Assembly (NCBI GenBank): GCA_026770585.1
Contig: MU646758.1
Coordinates: 216,630 to 227,060, forward strand
Origin: Baffinella frigidus
Taxonomy: Eukaryota; Cryptophyceae; Cryptomonadales; Baffinellaceae
DNA: 10,431 nucleotides
Reading direction: 5' to 3'
Shown here: piece after piece, positions 5,312 to 10,431 of the stretch
Numbering within the stretch: the stretch's first letter is position 1
Layout: each line of letters opens with the position of its first letter
Translations under genes and position numbers: made by a program
The notes under the pieces: generated by a model
What the model saw: the letters and a program-made list of their open reading frames with translations, nothing else
Told to the model about the DNA's origin: nothing
Databases searched by the model: none

Positions 5312-5402
5312 AAATGGATCCCTATGTGTTCATAGGAGCTGGAAGAAGATTAATTAGGGGCCTAAGTAAATTTAATTGTGGCAGAATCTGGTTTGATGGG
5401 CC
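5312..5402 (+). repeat. Diverged family F terminal repeat
   Basis: GGATCCCTATGTGTTCATAG is followed by GAGCTGGAAGAAGATTAATT and GGCAGAATCTGGTTTGATGG. It is a decayed copy of the terminal repeat seen at 4873 and 5053, and again sits next to Obg exon sequence (5403-5423). The Obg exon is thus bracketed by transposon ends. Confidence 0.75.
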
Positions 5403-5459
5403 ACACACGATCAGCCCGATGTCCGCTACCACCTGCCACCGTCCACTTAGCAGCCACTC

Positions 5460-5508
<49 letters not shown>

Positions 5509-5903
5509 ACCCTCTCTCGCGCGCTCTTCTCTCTCCCTCTCTCCCTCTCTCTCGCTCTCTCGCTCGCTCGCTCTCTCTCTCTATCTATTTATCTCTCTCT
5601 CTCTCTGATGTCCGCAACCACCTGCCACCGTGCCACTTAGCAGCCACTCTCTCTCTCTCTCTCGCTCTCGCTCTCCCTACCCTCTCTCGCTCGCTCTCCC
5701 TACCCTCTCTCGCTCGCGCTCTCTCTCTCTCTCTCTAATGTCCGCGACCACCTGCCACCGTGCAACTTAGCAGCCACTCTCTCTCTCTCTCTCTCTCTCT
5801 CCCTACCCTCTCTCGCTCGCTCTCCCCACCCTCTCTCTCTCTCGCTCTCTCTCTCTCACTCACTCACTCACACTCTCTCTCTCTGATGTCCGCGACCGCC
5901 TGT
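5403..5903 (-). repeat. Composite repeat multiplying the Obg P-loop exon 5' border
   Basis: GATGTCCGCNACCACCTGCC followed by ACCGTGCNACTTAGCAGCCA recurs at about 5417, 5607, 5737 and 5885. Each of the first three copies is followed by long CT-rich tracts with TACCCTCTCTCGCTCG motifs. On the minus strand each unit reads GGCTGCTAAGT...GGTGGCAG then GTGGTCGCGGACATC: an intron end with AG acceptor joined to the first codons (VVADI) of the Obg exon at 5143-5280. The first copy carries about 25 exon bases, the others 14-15. The serine-leucine open frames here are CT-repeat artefacts. Confidence 0.8.
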
Positions 5904-6032
5904 CACCGAGCAACTTAGCAGCCACCGGGGGCTTCACGGATACAGTCCATCTGAACGATTTGTACTAAAATCTTATCCATTGCCCTGGATTTCTAACCGC
6001 GTTTCCCCCGAGAATCCGGGGGGGAAATCTCT
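5904..6032. mobile_element. MITE family I, copy 1 (right end truncated)
   Basis: It starts AACTTAGCAGCCACCGGGGG, contains GGATACAGTCCATCTGAACG and TTTCTAACCGCGTTTCCCCC, and ends CTTCGGTCGCT. Compared with the complete copy at 8402-8540 it lacks the final GCTAAGTGG. The ACTTAGCAGCC end of this family is what lies just upstream of the acceptor in the 5403-5903 composite repeats. Confidence 0.75.
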
Positions 6033-6049
6033 TCGGTCGCTACCGCCTG

Positions 6050-6190
6050 TCAGTAGGAGGTGGAGTTAGCATCCATCCGGAAAATGCTCTCGTAGGAGCG
6101 GCCGACACGGGGTACAGTAGTGGCACGATGCGTCGAGCATGTGCGGCGTTGACGCTGGTTGTTTGGCAATACATTATCAATCTCTCGCGT
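6050..6190 (+). repeat. Dispersed exon-like segment, inverted copy 3
   Basis: This is the inverse of 2545-2670. On the plus strand CAGTAG/GAGGTGGAGTTAGCAT leads an open frame GGGVSIHPENALVGAADTGY and on through SSGTMRRACAALTL and VVWQYIINLSR to a stop at about 6193. Relative to 2545-2690 it has extra bases (CTCTCGTAGG for CTCGTATG, and AGT), which alter the frame. Homology breaks off at the same AG/GAGG point as an exon border would. Family not recognised. Confidence 0.6.
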
Positions 6191-6371
6191 TAGGTTGATT
6201 GCCTTTGCATCGGGTTGGGTCGGGGAGCTCATCCGTAGATCGTTCCCACCTCCTCACGAGTGAGGTGGGCGTGGCCTTCGATGTGCGTGTAATGCAAAGC
6301 ACCAACCACCTGGCACCGTGGCACTGTCCACTACCACCTGTCCACGCCAGTCTCGTGGGTAGGGTATTCCG
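6190..6371. other. Unassigned interval with ACCACCTG motifs
   Basis: No gene is recognised. ACCACCTGGCACCGTGGCAC (6308) and ACCACCTGTCCACG (6334) echo the spacer found next to the Obg border repeats at 5420, 5618 and 5748. An inverted pair CTCACGAGTGAG lies at 6253-6264. Confidence 0.5.
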
Positions 6372-6477
6372 AGTGCGTTCTTGGAGCCGTTAGTGCGTTC
6401 TTGGAGCCGTTTGTCCACTTTTGGCCCAACACACCAACAAAGTTTGTCCACTTTTGGCCCAACACACCAACAAAATT
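6372..6477 (+). repeat. Two adjacent tandem duplications (20 bp x2, 32 bp x2)
   Basis: AGTGCGTTCTTGGAGCCGTT occurs twice in direct succession, then TTGTCCACTTTTGGCCCAAC plus ACACCAACAAAG occurs twice. Both are near-identical and look recent. Confidence 0.88.
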
Positions 6478-6569
6478 GACTTTTAAAATACCCCCCCCCT
6501 AGGGCCATCCGTGGCACTGTGTCGCGCGCCGACACCTTCACTGTCGACCGCTTGAGGGTTTAGTGTGCC

Positions 6570-6660
6570 AGCAGGACAGGGATCGTGTTTAGTGTTTAGT
6601 GTTTAGTGTTAAGTGTTTAGTGTGTAGTGTTGAGTGTTTAGTGTTCAAGTTTTAGGATTT
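6570..6660 (+). repeat. TTTAGTG heptamer block
   Basis: The unit TTTAGTG repeats with a 7-base period and isolated variants (TTAAGTG, TGTAGTG, TTGAGTG). A second short block of the same unit is at 6966-6990, preceded by GCCAGCAG in both places (6569 and 6949). Confidence 0.85.
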
Positions 6661-6707
6661 AGGGGTTTGGGTGCATGGGTTTGGATTTTGGGTTTAAGAT
6701 GCAAAGG

Positions 6708-6791
6708 TTTAGGGTTTAGGGTTTAGGGTTTAGGGTTTAGGGTTTAGGGTTTAGGGTTTAGGGTTTAGGGTTTAGGGTTTAGGGTTTAGGG
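6708..6791 (+). repeat. Perfect TTTAGGG telomere array (12 units)
   Basis: Twelve uninterrupted TTTAGGG units, the Arabidopsis-type telomere sequence, run G-rich strand left to right. They then decay through TTTGTGA, TTTGGGG and TTCAGGG. Sequence continues for 3.6 kb beyond, so this is interstitial rather than a chromosome end. Confidence 0.95.
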
Positions 6792-7060
6792 TTTGTGATT
6801 TGGGGTTTGTGATTTGGGGTTTGGGGTTTGGGGTTCAGGGTGCACGTGTTGAGGGTCTAGGGTTTAGGTTTTAGGGCTTGGGGTTCGGAGTTCAGGGTTT
6901 TTGGTTTGAGGTGTTGGGGTTTAGGGTTTGAGGGTTAGGGTTTAGTTTGCCAGCAGTCGGAAAGGGTTTAGTGTTTAGTGTTTAGTGTTTAGGGTGCATC
7001 GGTTTAGGGTTTGGAGATTAGGATGCAAATTTTTAAGATGCAAATTTTTAAGATGCATGG
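6792..7060 (+). repeat. Degenerate telomere-like heptamers
   Basis: TTTGGGG, TTTAGGG, TCTAGGG, TTTAGTG and similar units persist with increasing slippage. AGATGCAAATTTTTA is directly duplicated at about 7022-7052. Confidence 0.8.
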
Positions 7061-7262
7061 GTTCAGGCTTTAAAGCGTAGGGCTTAGGGCTGAAGGTCTG
7101 GGCTCATGGCTTAAAAGGCTTATGGCTTATGGCTTATGGCTTATGGTTTATGGCTTATGGCTTATGGCTCAGGTTTTAGGGTTTATGGACGTATGGCTTA
7201 TGGCTTATGGCTTATGGCGTATGGCTTAAGGCGCAGGTTTTAGGGCTTATGGCTCAGGACGT
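7061..7262 (+). repeat. CTTATGG heptamer block
   Basis: GGCTTATGGCTTATGGCTTA and its variants (GGTTTATG, GGCGTATG) repeat with a 7-base period in two stretches broken by CAGGTTTTAGGG. This is another homogenised telomere-derived variant. Confidence 0.85.
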
Positions 7263-7372
7263 ATGGCTTAGGGCTGATGGCTTAGGGCTTAGGGCTTAGG
7301 GCTTAGGGCCTAGGGCTTAGGGCTTAGGGCTTAGGGCCTAGGGTCTAGGGCTTAGGGCTTAGGGCTTCGGGC
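7263..7372 (+). repeat. CTTAGGG heptamer block
   Basis: About 15 units of CTTAGGG or CCTAGGG follow directly after the CTTATGG block. It ends at GGGCTTCGGGCTCGAGATCC, where unrelated sequence starts. A short echo occurs at 7755-7835. Confidence 0.88.
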
Positions 7373-7431
7373 TCGAGATCCTTCTTCAAAACTAATAATG
7401 ATGGGACCAGATTTAGTGGGACAGAGCTAGG

Positions 7432-7715
7432 AAATAGACGGCGACCTTGAGCTCGAGCTCGATGCGGAAAGAACCAGCTTCTTATGGGCAACTTTTCGGT
7501 GTACATCAAACCGGACCCTGACGCCAAACTCGAACTTGTCCCCGAGGCGGCCCGTCTCGACGCGCTTGCCCGCCTATTCTCAATTCTGCTTGTTTCCTTG
7601 TTGCGCGGTACAAACCCGGAGCAAAAAAAGACCCCGGGGCGACCAAAGTGGGCGAAATAGACGGGGCGAAACATACAGCTCGAGTTCGATGCGGAACATA
7701 TCCCCGAGGTTCTAC
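7432..7715 (+). repeat. LELEFDAEL exon-like repeat, copy 1
   Basis: AAATAGACGGCGACCTTGAG, CTCGAGCTCGATGCGGAA, then after a unique insert the shared CCCGAGGCGGCCCGTCTCGA, CGCGCTTGCCCGCCTATTCT and AAAGACCCCGGGGCGACCAA. It recurs at 7902-8135 in two units, with indels in an A-run that shift the frame. All units begin after an ATAG, a possible acceptor. Confidence 0.75.
7484..7660 (+). CDS. Small ORF, 58 residues, unrecognised
   Basis: ATG at 7484 opens a frame starting MGNFSVYIKPDPDAKLELVP, continuing EAARLDALARLFSILLVSLL and ending in a basic tail RGTNPEQKKTPGRPKWAK. The middle matches the frame at 7902-8040 (IPEAARFDALARLFSIQLFSLLRGTNP in the sense of a shared peptide), where a one-base shorter A-run changes the tail. 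A hydrophobic stretch (LFSILLVSLL) is too short for a confident membrane span. It could be a fragment of an exon rather than a gene; I assign no function. Confidence 0.35.
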   Translation: MGNFSVYIKPDPDAKLELVPEAARLDALARLFSILLVSLLRGTNPEQKKTPGRPKWAK

Positions 7716-7901
7716 CCTAAACCCTTACGATGCATGGGTTCAGGGTTTAGGGATTCGGGCTTAGGGCTGAAGGTCTGGACTCAGGTCTTAGGGCGTATGG
7801 CTTATGGCTTGTGCCTCAGGGCGTAGGGCTTGGGGCTCAGGTTTGATAAATACTCCATGGCAACGAAACAACTACTAGTATGCGGAGTATGATCCAATTG
7901 T
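7673..7901. other. Interval with heptamer remnants
   Basis: Contains the end of repeat copy 1, then CTTAGGG/CTTATGG-like units (7725-7835) and a short AT-rich stretch up to TGGCCTCAATAG. No gene is seen. Confidence 0.5.
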
Positions 7902-8135
7902 GGCCTCAATAGACGGCGACCTTGAGCTCGAGTTCGATGCGGAGCTTATCCCCGAGGCGGCCCGTTTCGACGCGCTTGCCCGCCTATTCTCAATTCAGCT
8001 TTTTTCCTTGTTGCGCGGTACAAACCCGGGGCGAAAAAGACCCCGGGGCGACCAAAGTGGGCGAAATAGGACGGCAACCTTGAGCTCGAGTTCGATGCGG
8101 AACTTGTCTCCGAGGCGGCCCGTCTCGGCGCGCTT
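7902..8135 (+). repeat. LELEFDAEL exon-like repeat, copies 2 and 3
   Basis: Two units lie in tandem. The first encodes DGDLELEFDAELIPEAARFD and on to FSIQLFSLLRGTNP; the second (from 8071) encodes DGNLELEFDAELVSEAARLG in another frame. Substitutions among the three units are mainly conservative (D/N, I/V, F/L), suggesting descent from real coding sequence. A 120-residue frame from 7900 spans both but changes frame relative to the second unit, so it is not a credible intact protein. Confidence 0.6.
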
Positions 8136-8215
8136 GGGCGCCCGGTCGGCTTTGCTGCTGAACGACGGGTTTCCGCGCCCGCCTGTAGGAGACCAGCCAC
8201 TTAGCACCCACCCTC
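8134..8215 (+). repeat. GGGCGCCCGGTCGGC repeat, copy 1
   Basis: GGGCGCCCGGTCGGCTTTGC, TGCTGAACGACGGGTTTCCG and CGCCCGCCTG lead to GCCACTTAGCACCCACC. The second copy is at 8345-8415. Both stand directly before family I MITE ends, so the pair was duplicated together. Confidence 0.8.
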
Positions 8216-8254
8216 TTCACGGACTATACCCACCCTCATCACGGACTGCAGCGA

Positions 8255-8345
8255 CTACTTAGCACCCACCGAGGGCTTCACGGATGCAGTCCATCTAAAC
8301 GATTCGTACTAGAATCTTATCCGTTTGCATCGGATTCCAACCGCG
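8255..8345. mobile_element. MITE family I, copy 2 (right half missing)
   Basis: CTACTTAGCACCCACCGAGG to GCATCGGATTCCAACCGC matches the left two thirds of the 8402-8540 copy and stops where the 8345 repeat begins. Confidence 0.75.
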
Positions 8346-8401
8346 GGCGCCCGGTCGGCCTTGCTGCTGAACGACGGATTCCCGCGCCCGCCTGCACCAA
8401 G
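8345..8401 (+). repeat. GGGCGCCCGGTCGGC repeat, copy 2
   Basis: This repeats 8134-8200 with few changes, followed by a family I MITE at 8402. The tandem order (repeat, MITE, repeat, MITE) shows duplication of a unit of about 210 bases. Confidence 0.8.
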
Positions 8402-8540
8402 CCACTTAGCACCCACCGAGGTATTCACGGATACAGTCCATCTAAACGATTCATACTAGAATCTTATCCATTTGCATTGGATTCCAACCGCATTTCCCCC
8501 GAGGATCCGGGAGGAAATTTCTTCGGTCGCTGCTAAGTGG
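8402..8540. mobile_element. MITE family I, copy 3 (complete, 139 bp)
   Basis: Left end CCACTTAGCACCCACCGAGG matches the complement of the right end, CCACTTAGCAGCGACCGAAG. The body carries ACGGATACAGTCCATC and TTTCCCCCGAGGATCCGGG. No target duplication could be defined. Confidence 0.82.
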
Positions 8541-8570
8541 GCAGGAGCTTCCACTCACAACACAATACAA

Positions 8571-8593
8571 CACACACACACACACACACACAC
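8571..8593 (+). repeat. CA microsatellite
   Basis: About 11 CA units. The short frame starting at 8537 crosses it and is not a credible gene. Confidence 0.92.
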
Positions 8594-8721
8594 GGGCGAT
8601 ACAAATTCAAGAACATGATCCACTTCCCCATCAAAAGTGTTCTCTGTAGCCTTTCGAGTGGGGGGATAGGGTTTAGAGGGTTGGCACGATCCGGGCCTCC
8701 CCCCCCCCCTCTAGGTACGGG

Positions 8722-8850
8722 ATTTAATTTCGGAACATAACAGAATCTTTCCCGCTTCTTAAGGCTTTCAGCACCGAAGAAAAGGGTGTGTACGCTATTT
8801 TAGGCATGCATGATGCTATATTGCGCCCTTTTATGTGGACAGATTCTGGC
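8722..8850. mobile_element. MITE family C, copy 2
   Basis: ATTTAATTTCGGAACATAAC, AGAATCTTTCCCGC, GGGTGTGTACGCTATTTTAG and GGACAGATTCTGGCAT align with the 1078-1224 element. The right end is cut where the family H element starts. Confidence 0.78.
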
Positions 8851-8851
8851 A

Positions 8852-9239
8852 TTGTAGAATTCGGGTTGGCTTGGATTCGGAGTCGGGTCGGCAAATTCGA
8901 GAAAATGAAGTTTTATGCTATCTTGTGCATGAAGTAAATTTCGTTGCCGTAACATGATTATCATAAATAGTCGCCGCGATTAGATTGGGGCGGATGCCGA
9001 ACCTCTATTGTAGATTTCGGCTTAGCGCGGAATTTCTCGAGATCAGGTCGGGACATCGAGGAACGAAAAAAGTGAAAATGGTTCGTTTTGAGACATGTTA
9101 TGGGTGGGGGTCGCGATCTTGTCACCAAATCCATGCGTAAGATAGCATAAAACTTTAGATGGACGCAAAAATGATCACGATTTCGATTTTTTCGATCCCC
9201 CGACCCGAAGTGAAATTCGCGCGGACCCGAAATCTACAA
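8852..9239. mobile_element. Family H element (388 bp) with terminal inverted repeats
   Basis: TTGTAGAATTCGGGT at the left and the complement TTGTAGATTTCGGGT at the right form the ends. Inside, AGTTTTATGCTATCTTGTGC (8909) and its inverse near 9137-9157 form a second, subterminal inverted pair. TTGTAGATTTCGG also occurs internally at 9009. No open frame of note, so non-autonomous. Confidence 0.72.
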
Positions 9240-9284
9240 CACCCTTGCATCACAAGTCATGTGCCCGACCATGATCCTCAACGT

Positions 9285-9449
9285 TAATAGGGCAACGGCC
9301 AGAAAATGGGGTAGTTAGGCCTACGGCATTGCCTAGGGCCTCCTACCGTAGGCCGAGACTTTTTGGTTCGAGGATCCCTCGGCCTACGGTAGGAGGTCCT
9401 AGGCAATGCCGTATGCCTAACTAACCCATTTTCAGGCCGTTAGCCTATG
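9285..9449. mobile_element. MITE family D, copy 2 (165-bp foldback)
   Basis: Same length and hairpin structure as 1558-1722, with arms GGTAGTTAGGCCTACGGC and GCCGTATGCCTAACTAACCC and loop ACTTTTTGGTTCGAGGATCC. The arms pair better than in copy 1. Flanks AACGT and AACAC share only AAC. Confidence 0.88.
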
Positions 9450-9454
9450 AACAC

Positions 9455-9501
9455 CCGTCAACTTCGGCGCGAAAAGAACCCCCGGGCGCACGAACTGGGA
9501 T
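9455..9501. repeat. Motif shared with the LELEFDAEL repeats
   Basis: GGCGCGAAAAGAACCCCCGG, then GCGCACGAACTGGG, resembles GGGGCGAAAAAGACCCCGGG, then GCGACCAAAGTGGG, at 7615-7652 and 8030-8062. On the minus strand all three encode an [FV]xRPGVxFAP-like peptide. Origin unknown. Confidence 0.45.
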
Positions 9502-9588
9502 CCCGTAACGGTCTCGTAACGGTTGGATGGGATCTCGTAACGGACTCGTAACGGTCGGTGCCGTAACGGTCGCGTAACGGTCGGTGCA
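9502..9588 (+). repeat. CGTAACGG tandem cluster
   Basis: CGTAACGG occurs six times at spacings of 11-21 bases (for example CCCGTAACGGTCTCGTAACG and GCCGTAACGGTCGCGTAACG). AACGG is the core bound by plant and animal MYB proteins, but a simple minisatellite is equally possible. Confidence 0.7.
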
Positions 9589-9635
9589 CCTGGGCCGCGC
9601 GATGCACACGCGCTCGCCAGGATCCTCCGAGCCAC
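9587..9635 (-). pseudogene. Partial copy of the Obg-fold exon
   Basis: The minus strand reads DPGERVCIARP, matching QPGERVCVARGGP of the exon at 9748-9855, with small deletions on either side. It lies on the far side of the family J element from that exon. Confidence 0.6.
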
Positions 9636-9639
9636 TCGA

Positions 9640-9748
9640 TTTCAGCTAAGTCAACCAGCTCACCTAAGTCACCCCCCCCCTGATTTCGTTTAGAAGGACC
9701 CTGCCACGCCAGGCATTTGACTTACGGCGCGAGTTGACTTAGCTGAAA
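9640..9748. mobile_element. Family J inverted-repeat element (about 109 bp)
   Basis: TTTCAGCTAAGTCAAC at the left and GTTGACTTAGCTGAAA at the right are perfect inverted ends. A second pair of TAAGTCA/TGACTTA lies inside. It sits between the two copies of Obg-fold sequence, so it may have inserted into or beside that exon. Confidence 0.78.
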
Positions 9749-9855
9749 TGTTGTGGCTGGGCGTGCACCAGGACCGCCGCGTGCGACACAAACACGCTCA
9801 CCAGGCTGGTCCAGGTCCGCCAGGATTCGTGCGGAGGCCTGCTCTCCTCCCTCAT
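9748..9855 (-). CDS. obg: Obg-family GTPase, Obg-fold (N-terminal domain) exon, partial
   Basis: The minus strand reads DEGGEQASARILADLDQPGE followed by RVCVARGGPGARPATTF. The LADLxxPGExxxVARGGxGxR pattern is the conserved loop of the glycine-rich Obg fold that precedes the GTPase domain (LADLTEPGQRVLVARGGRGGRGN-like in the family). Here P and A stand where most members have glycine. The frame is open from about 9883 to a stop at 9722-9724, but homology starts near 9855, where GCGCAG/ATGAGG gives a possible acceptor. Homology ends at the family J element at 9748. GGTCCTG/GTGCAC is an alternative internal donor. This piece lies upstream of the P-loop exon in gene order, with about 40 family residues missing between them. 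The 91- and 122-residue frames over the same DNA are shadows. Confidence 0.68.
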
Positions 9856-9883
9856 CTGCGCGAACCCCACACCCCACGCCAGG

Positions 9884-10215
9884 TCATCACTGGGAATTTC
9901 AGGACGCAACGGTTCGTTTCCTGGTACTACATGAGTGTGCGGTCCCACGTGAGAGGCAGCTCCTCGTCCTTTCCACGTCCGATTTGTTACTCCGATTTTC
10001 GGACCCGGGTGCAAAATTTATCAGAAGACTTGTGTCTGAAATTCCGACTATTGACCTGGCGTGGCCATTCATCCCTTTCCTGCAACGCAAATTACTACAC
10101 GGGTGGAACATGCTAGCAATAGTAGAGCATTTATTACTAGGAGTAGTAAAGCATTTGGCTCCTCGGCATTTGTCTTCTAACGCATTTAGCTCCTGAAAAT
10201 ACAGGGTGTCTCTGA
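9884..10215. other. Unassigned interval
   Basis: Overlapping frames exist on both strands (9753-10196 plus, 9899-10255 minus) but none shows a recognisable motif or codon pattern. A loose repeat of GCATTTNGCTCCT/GCATTTATTACT occurs at 10117-10194. If the Obg gene is real, this is intron or upstream sequence. Confidence 0.5.
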
Positions 10216-10313
10216 GGCCGGCCCGTTTCTCAAGGCTCATAGACTTTTGTACCACTCAACTCGAGGCTCAAGGGCCTGATTTAGGACCTGTATCGAGAGT
10301 AATAAAGAAGAAT
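10216..10313 (-). repeat. Dispersed repeat, inverted relative to 3236-3336
   Basis: CTCAAGGCTCATAGACTTTT, CACTCAACTCGAGGCTCAAG, and GGACCTGTATCGAGAGTAAT then AAAGAAGAAT are the reverse complement of the 3236-3336 sequence, with moderate divergence. Confidence 0.8.
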
Positions 10314-10375
10314 GCAGGGTGTGCGGTACACATGCGTTAACTGTGGAGAGGAAAACAGCCCGGGCTCACGAAATC

Positions 10376-10431
10376 GCCACCCTCCACCCTCCTCCCTCCA
10401 CCCTCCACCCTCCAGCATCCACCCTCCATCC
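10376..10431 (-). repeat. CCCTCCA heptamer array at the window edge
   Basis: CACCCTCCACCCTCCTCCCT and following bases repeat CCCTCCA with a 7-base period and run off the end. The complement is TGGAGGG, one more telomere-like variant, oriented opposite to the array at the left edge. Confidence 0.85.

Noticed and set aside
5110-5640. Open frames of 176 and 76 residues rich in SLSLSL
   Set aside because: They run through CT microsatellites and antisense to the Obg exon; no motif supports a protein.
5904-6050. ACCGCCTGTCA on both sides of the family I element as an 11-bp target duplication
   Set aside because: The right end of this copy is truncated by comparison with 8402-8540, and ACCNCCTG motifs recur throughout 5420-6340, so the match is probably local repeat.
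9739-10255. Overlapping open frames of 91 to 147 residues
   Set aside because: Only the minus-strand frame through 9748-9855 shows family conservation; the rest have no recognisable motif and overlap each other on both strands.

Overview
This window is eukaryotic nuclear DNA, very repeat-rich and almost free of intact open reading frames. The best lineage clue is a run of 12 perfect plant-type telomere heptamers (TTTAGGG) at 6708-6791, set among blocks of related heptamers (TGTAGGG, TTTAGTG, CTTATGG, CTTAGGG, and TGGAGGG on the other strand). That fits a green-lineage alga or another protist with this telomere type; I cannot name a species. There are no bacterial operons, ribosome binding sites, rRNA genes, tRNA genes or CRISPR arrays.

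The most important content is a set of exon-sized pieces of one gene, an Obg-family GTPase resembling the mitochondrial-ribosome type (MTG2/GTPBP10-like). Three non-overlapping pieces lie on the minus strand in correct gene order: the Obg-fold segment (about 9748-9855), the P-loop exon (5143-5280) and the switch II/G3 exon (222-314). Splice-like borders flank the P-loop piece. This is either one gene split by repeat-filled introns of about 4.5-5 kb, or a set of captured or duplicated exon fragments. Partial copies of all three pieces lie beside them: G3 copies at 58-97, 382-441, 486-538 and 641-850, P-loop borders at 4980-5029 and 5403-5903, and an Obg-fold copy at 9587-9635.

Layout. 1-1060: TGTAGGG heptamers, G3-exon copies in a local repeat unit, one MITE inserted in a copy, and a minisatellite. 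1060-2060: a duplicated 101-bp block, two MITEs, a CT microsatellite, three copies of a candidate exon end, and degenerate telomere repeats. 2060-3340: a duplicated segment with exon-like borders, a 151-bp MITE with 4-bp target duplication, and a 27-bp minisatellite. 3490-4545: a 1.06-kb element with 81-bp terminal inverted repeats and a nested foldback. 4595-5402: another MITE, then tandem units joining that terminal repeat to the Obg exon end. 5403-5903: CT-rich composite repeats that multiply an intron-exon border. 5904-6480: a MITE, an inverted copy of the 2.6-kb segment, and minisatellites. 6540-7380: the heptamer-variant domain. 7430-8420: duplicated exon-like sequence encoding an acidic LELEFDAEL-type peptide. 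8400-9460: four MITE-like elements. 9460-9900: a TAACGG cluster and the Obg-fold piece. 9900-10431: mostly unassigned, with a dispersed repeat inverted relative to 3236-3336.

No complete protein-coding gene is present. The transcription state of the Obg pieces cannot be judged from sequence alone.
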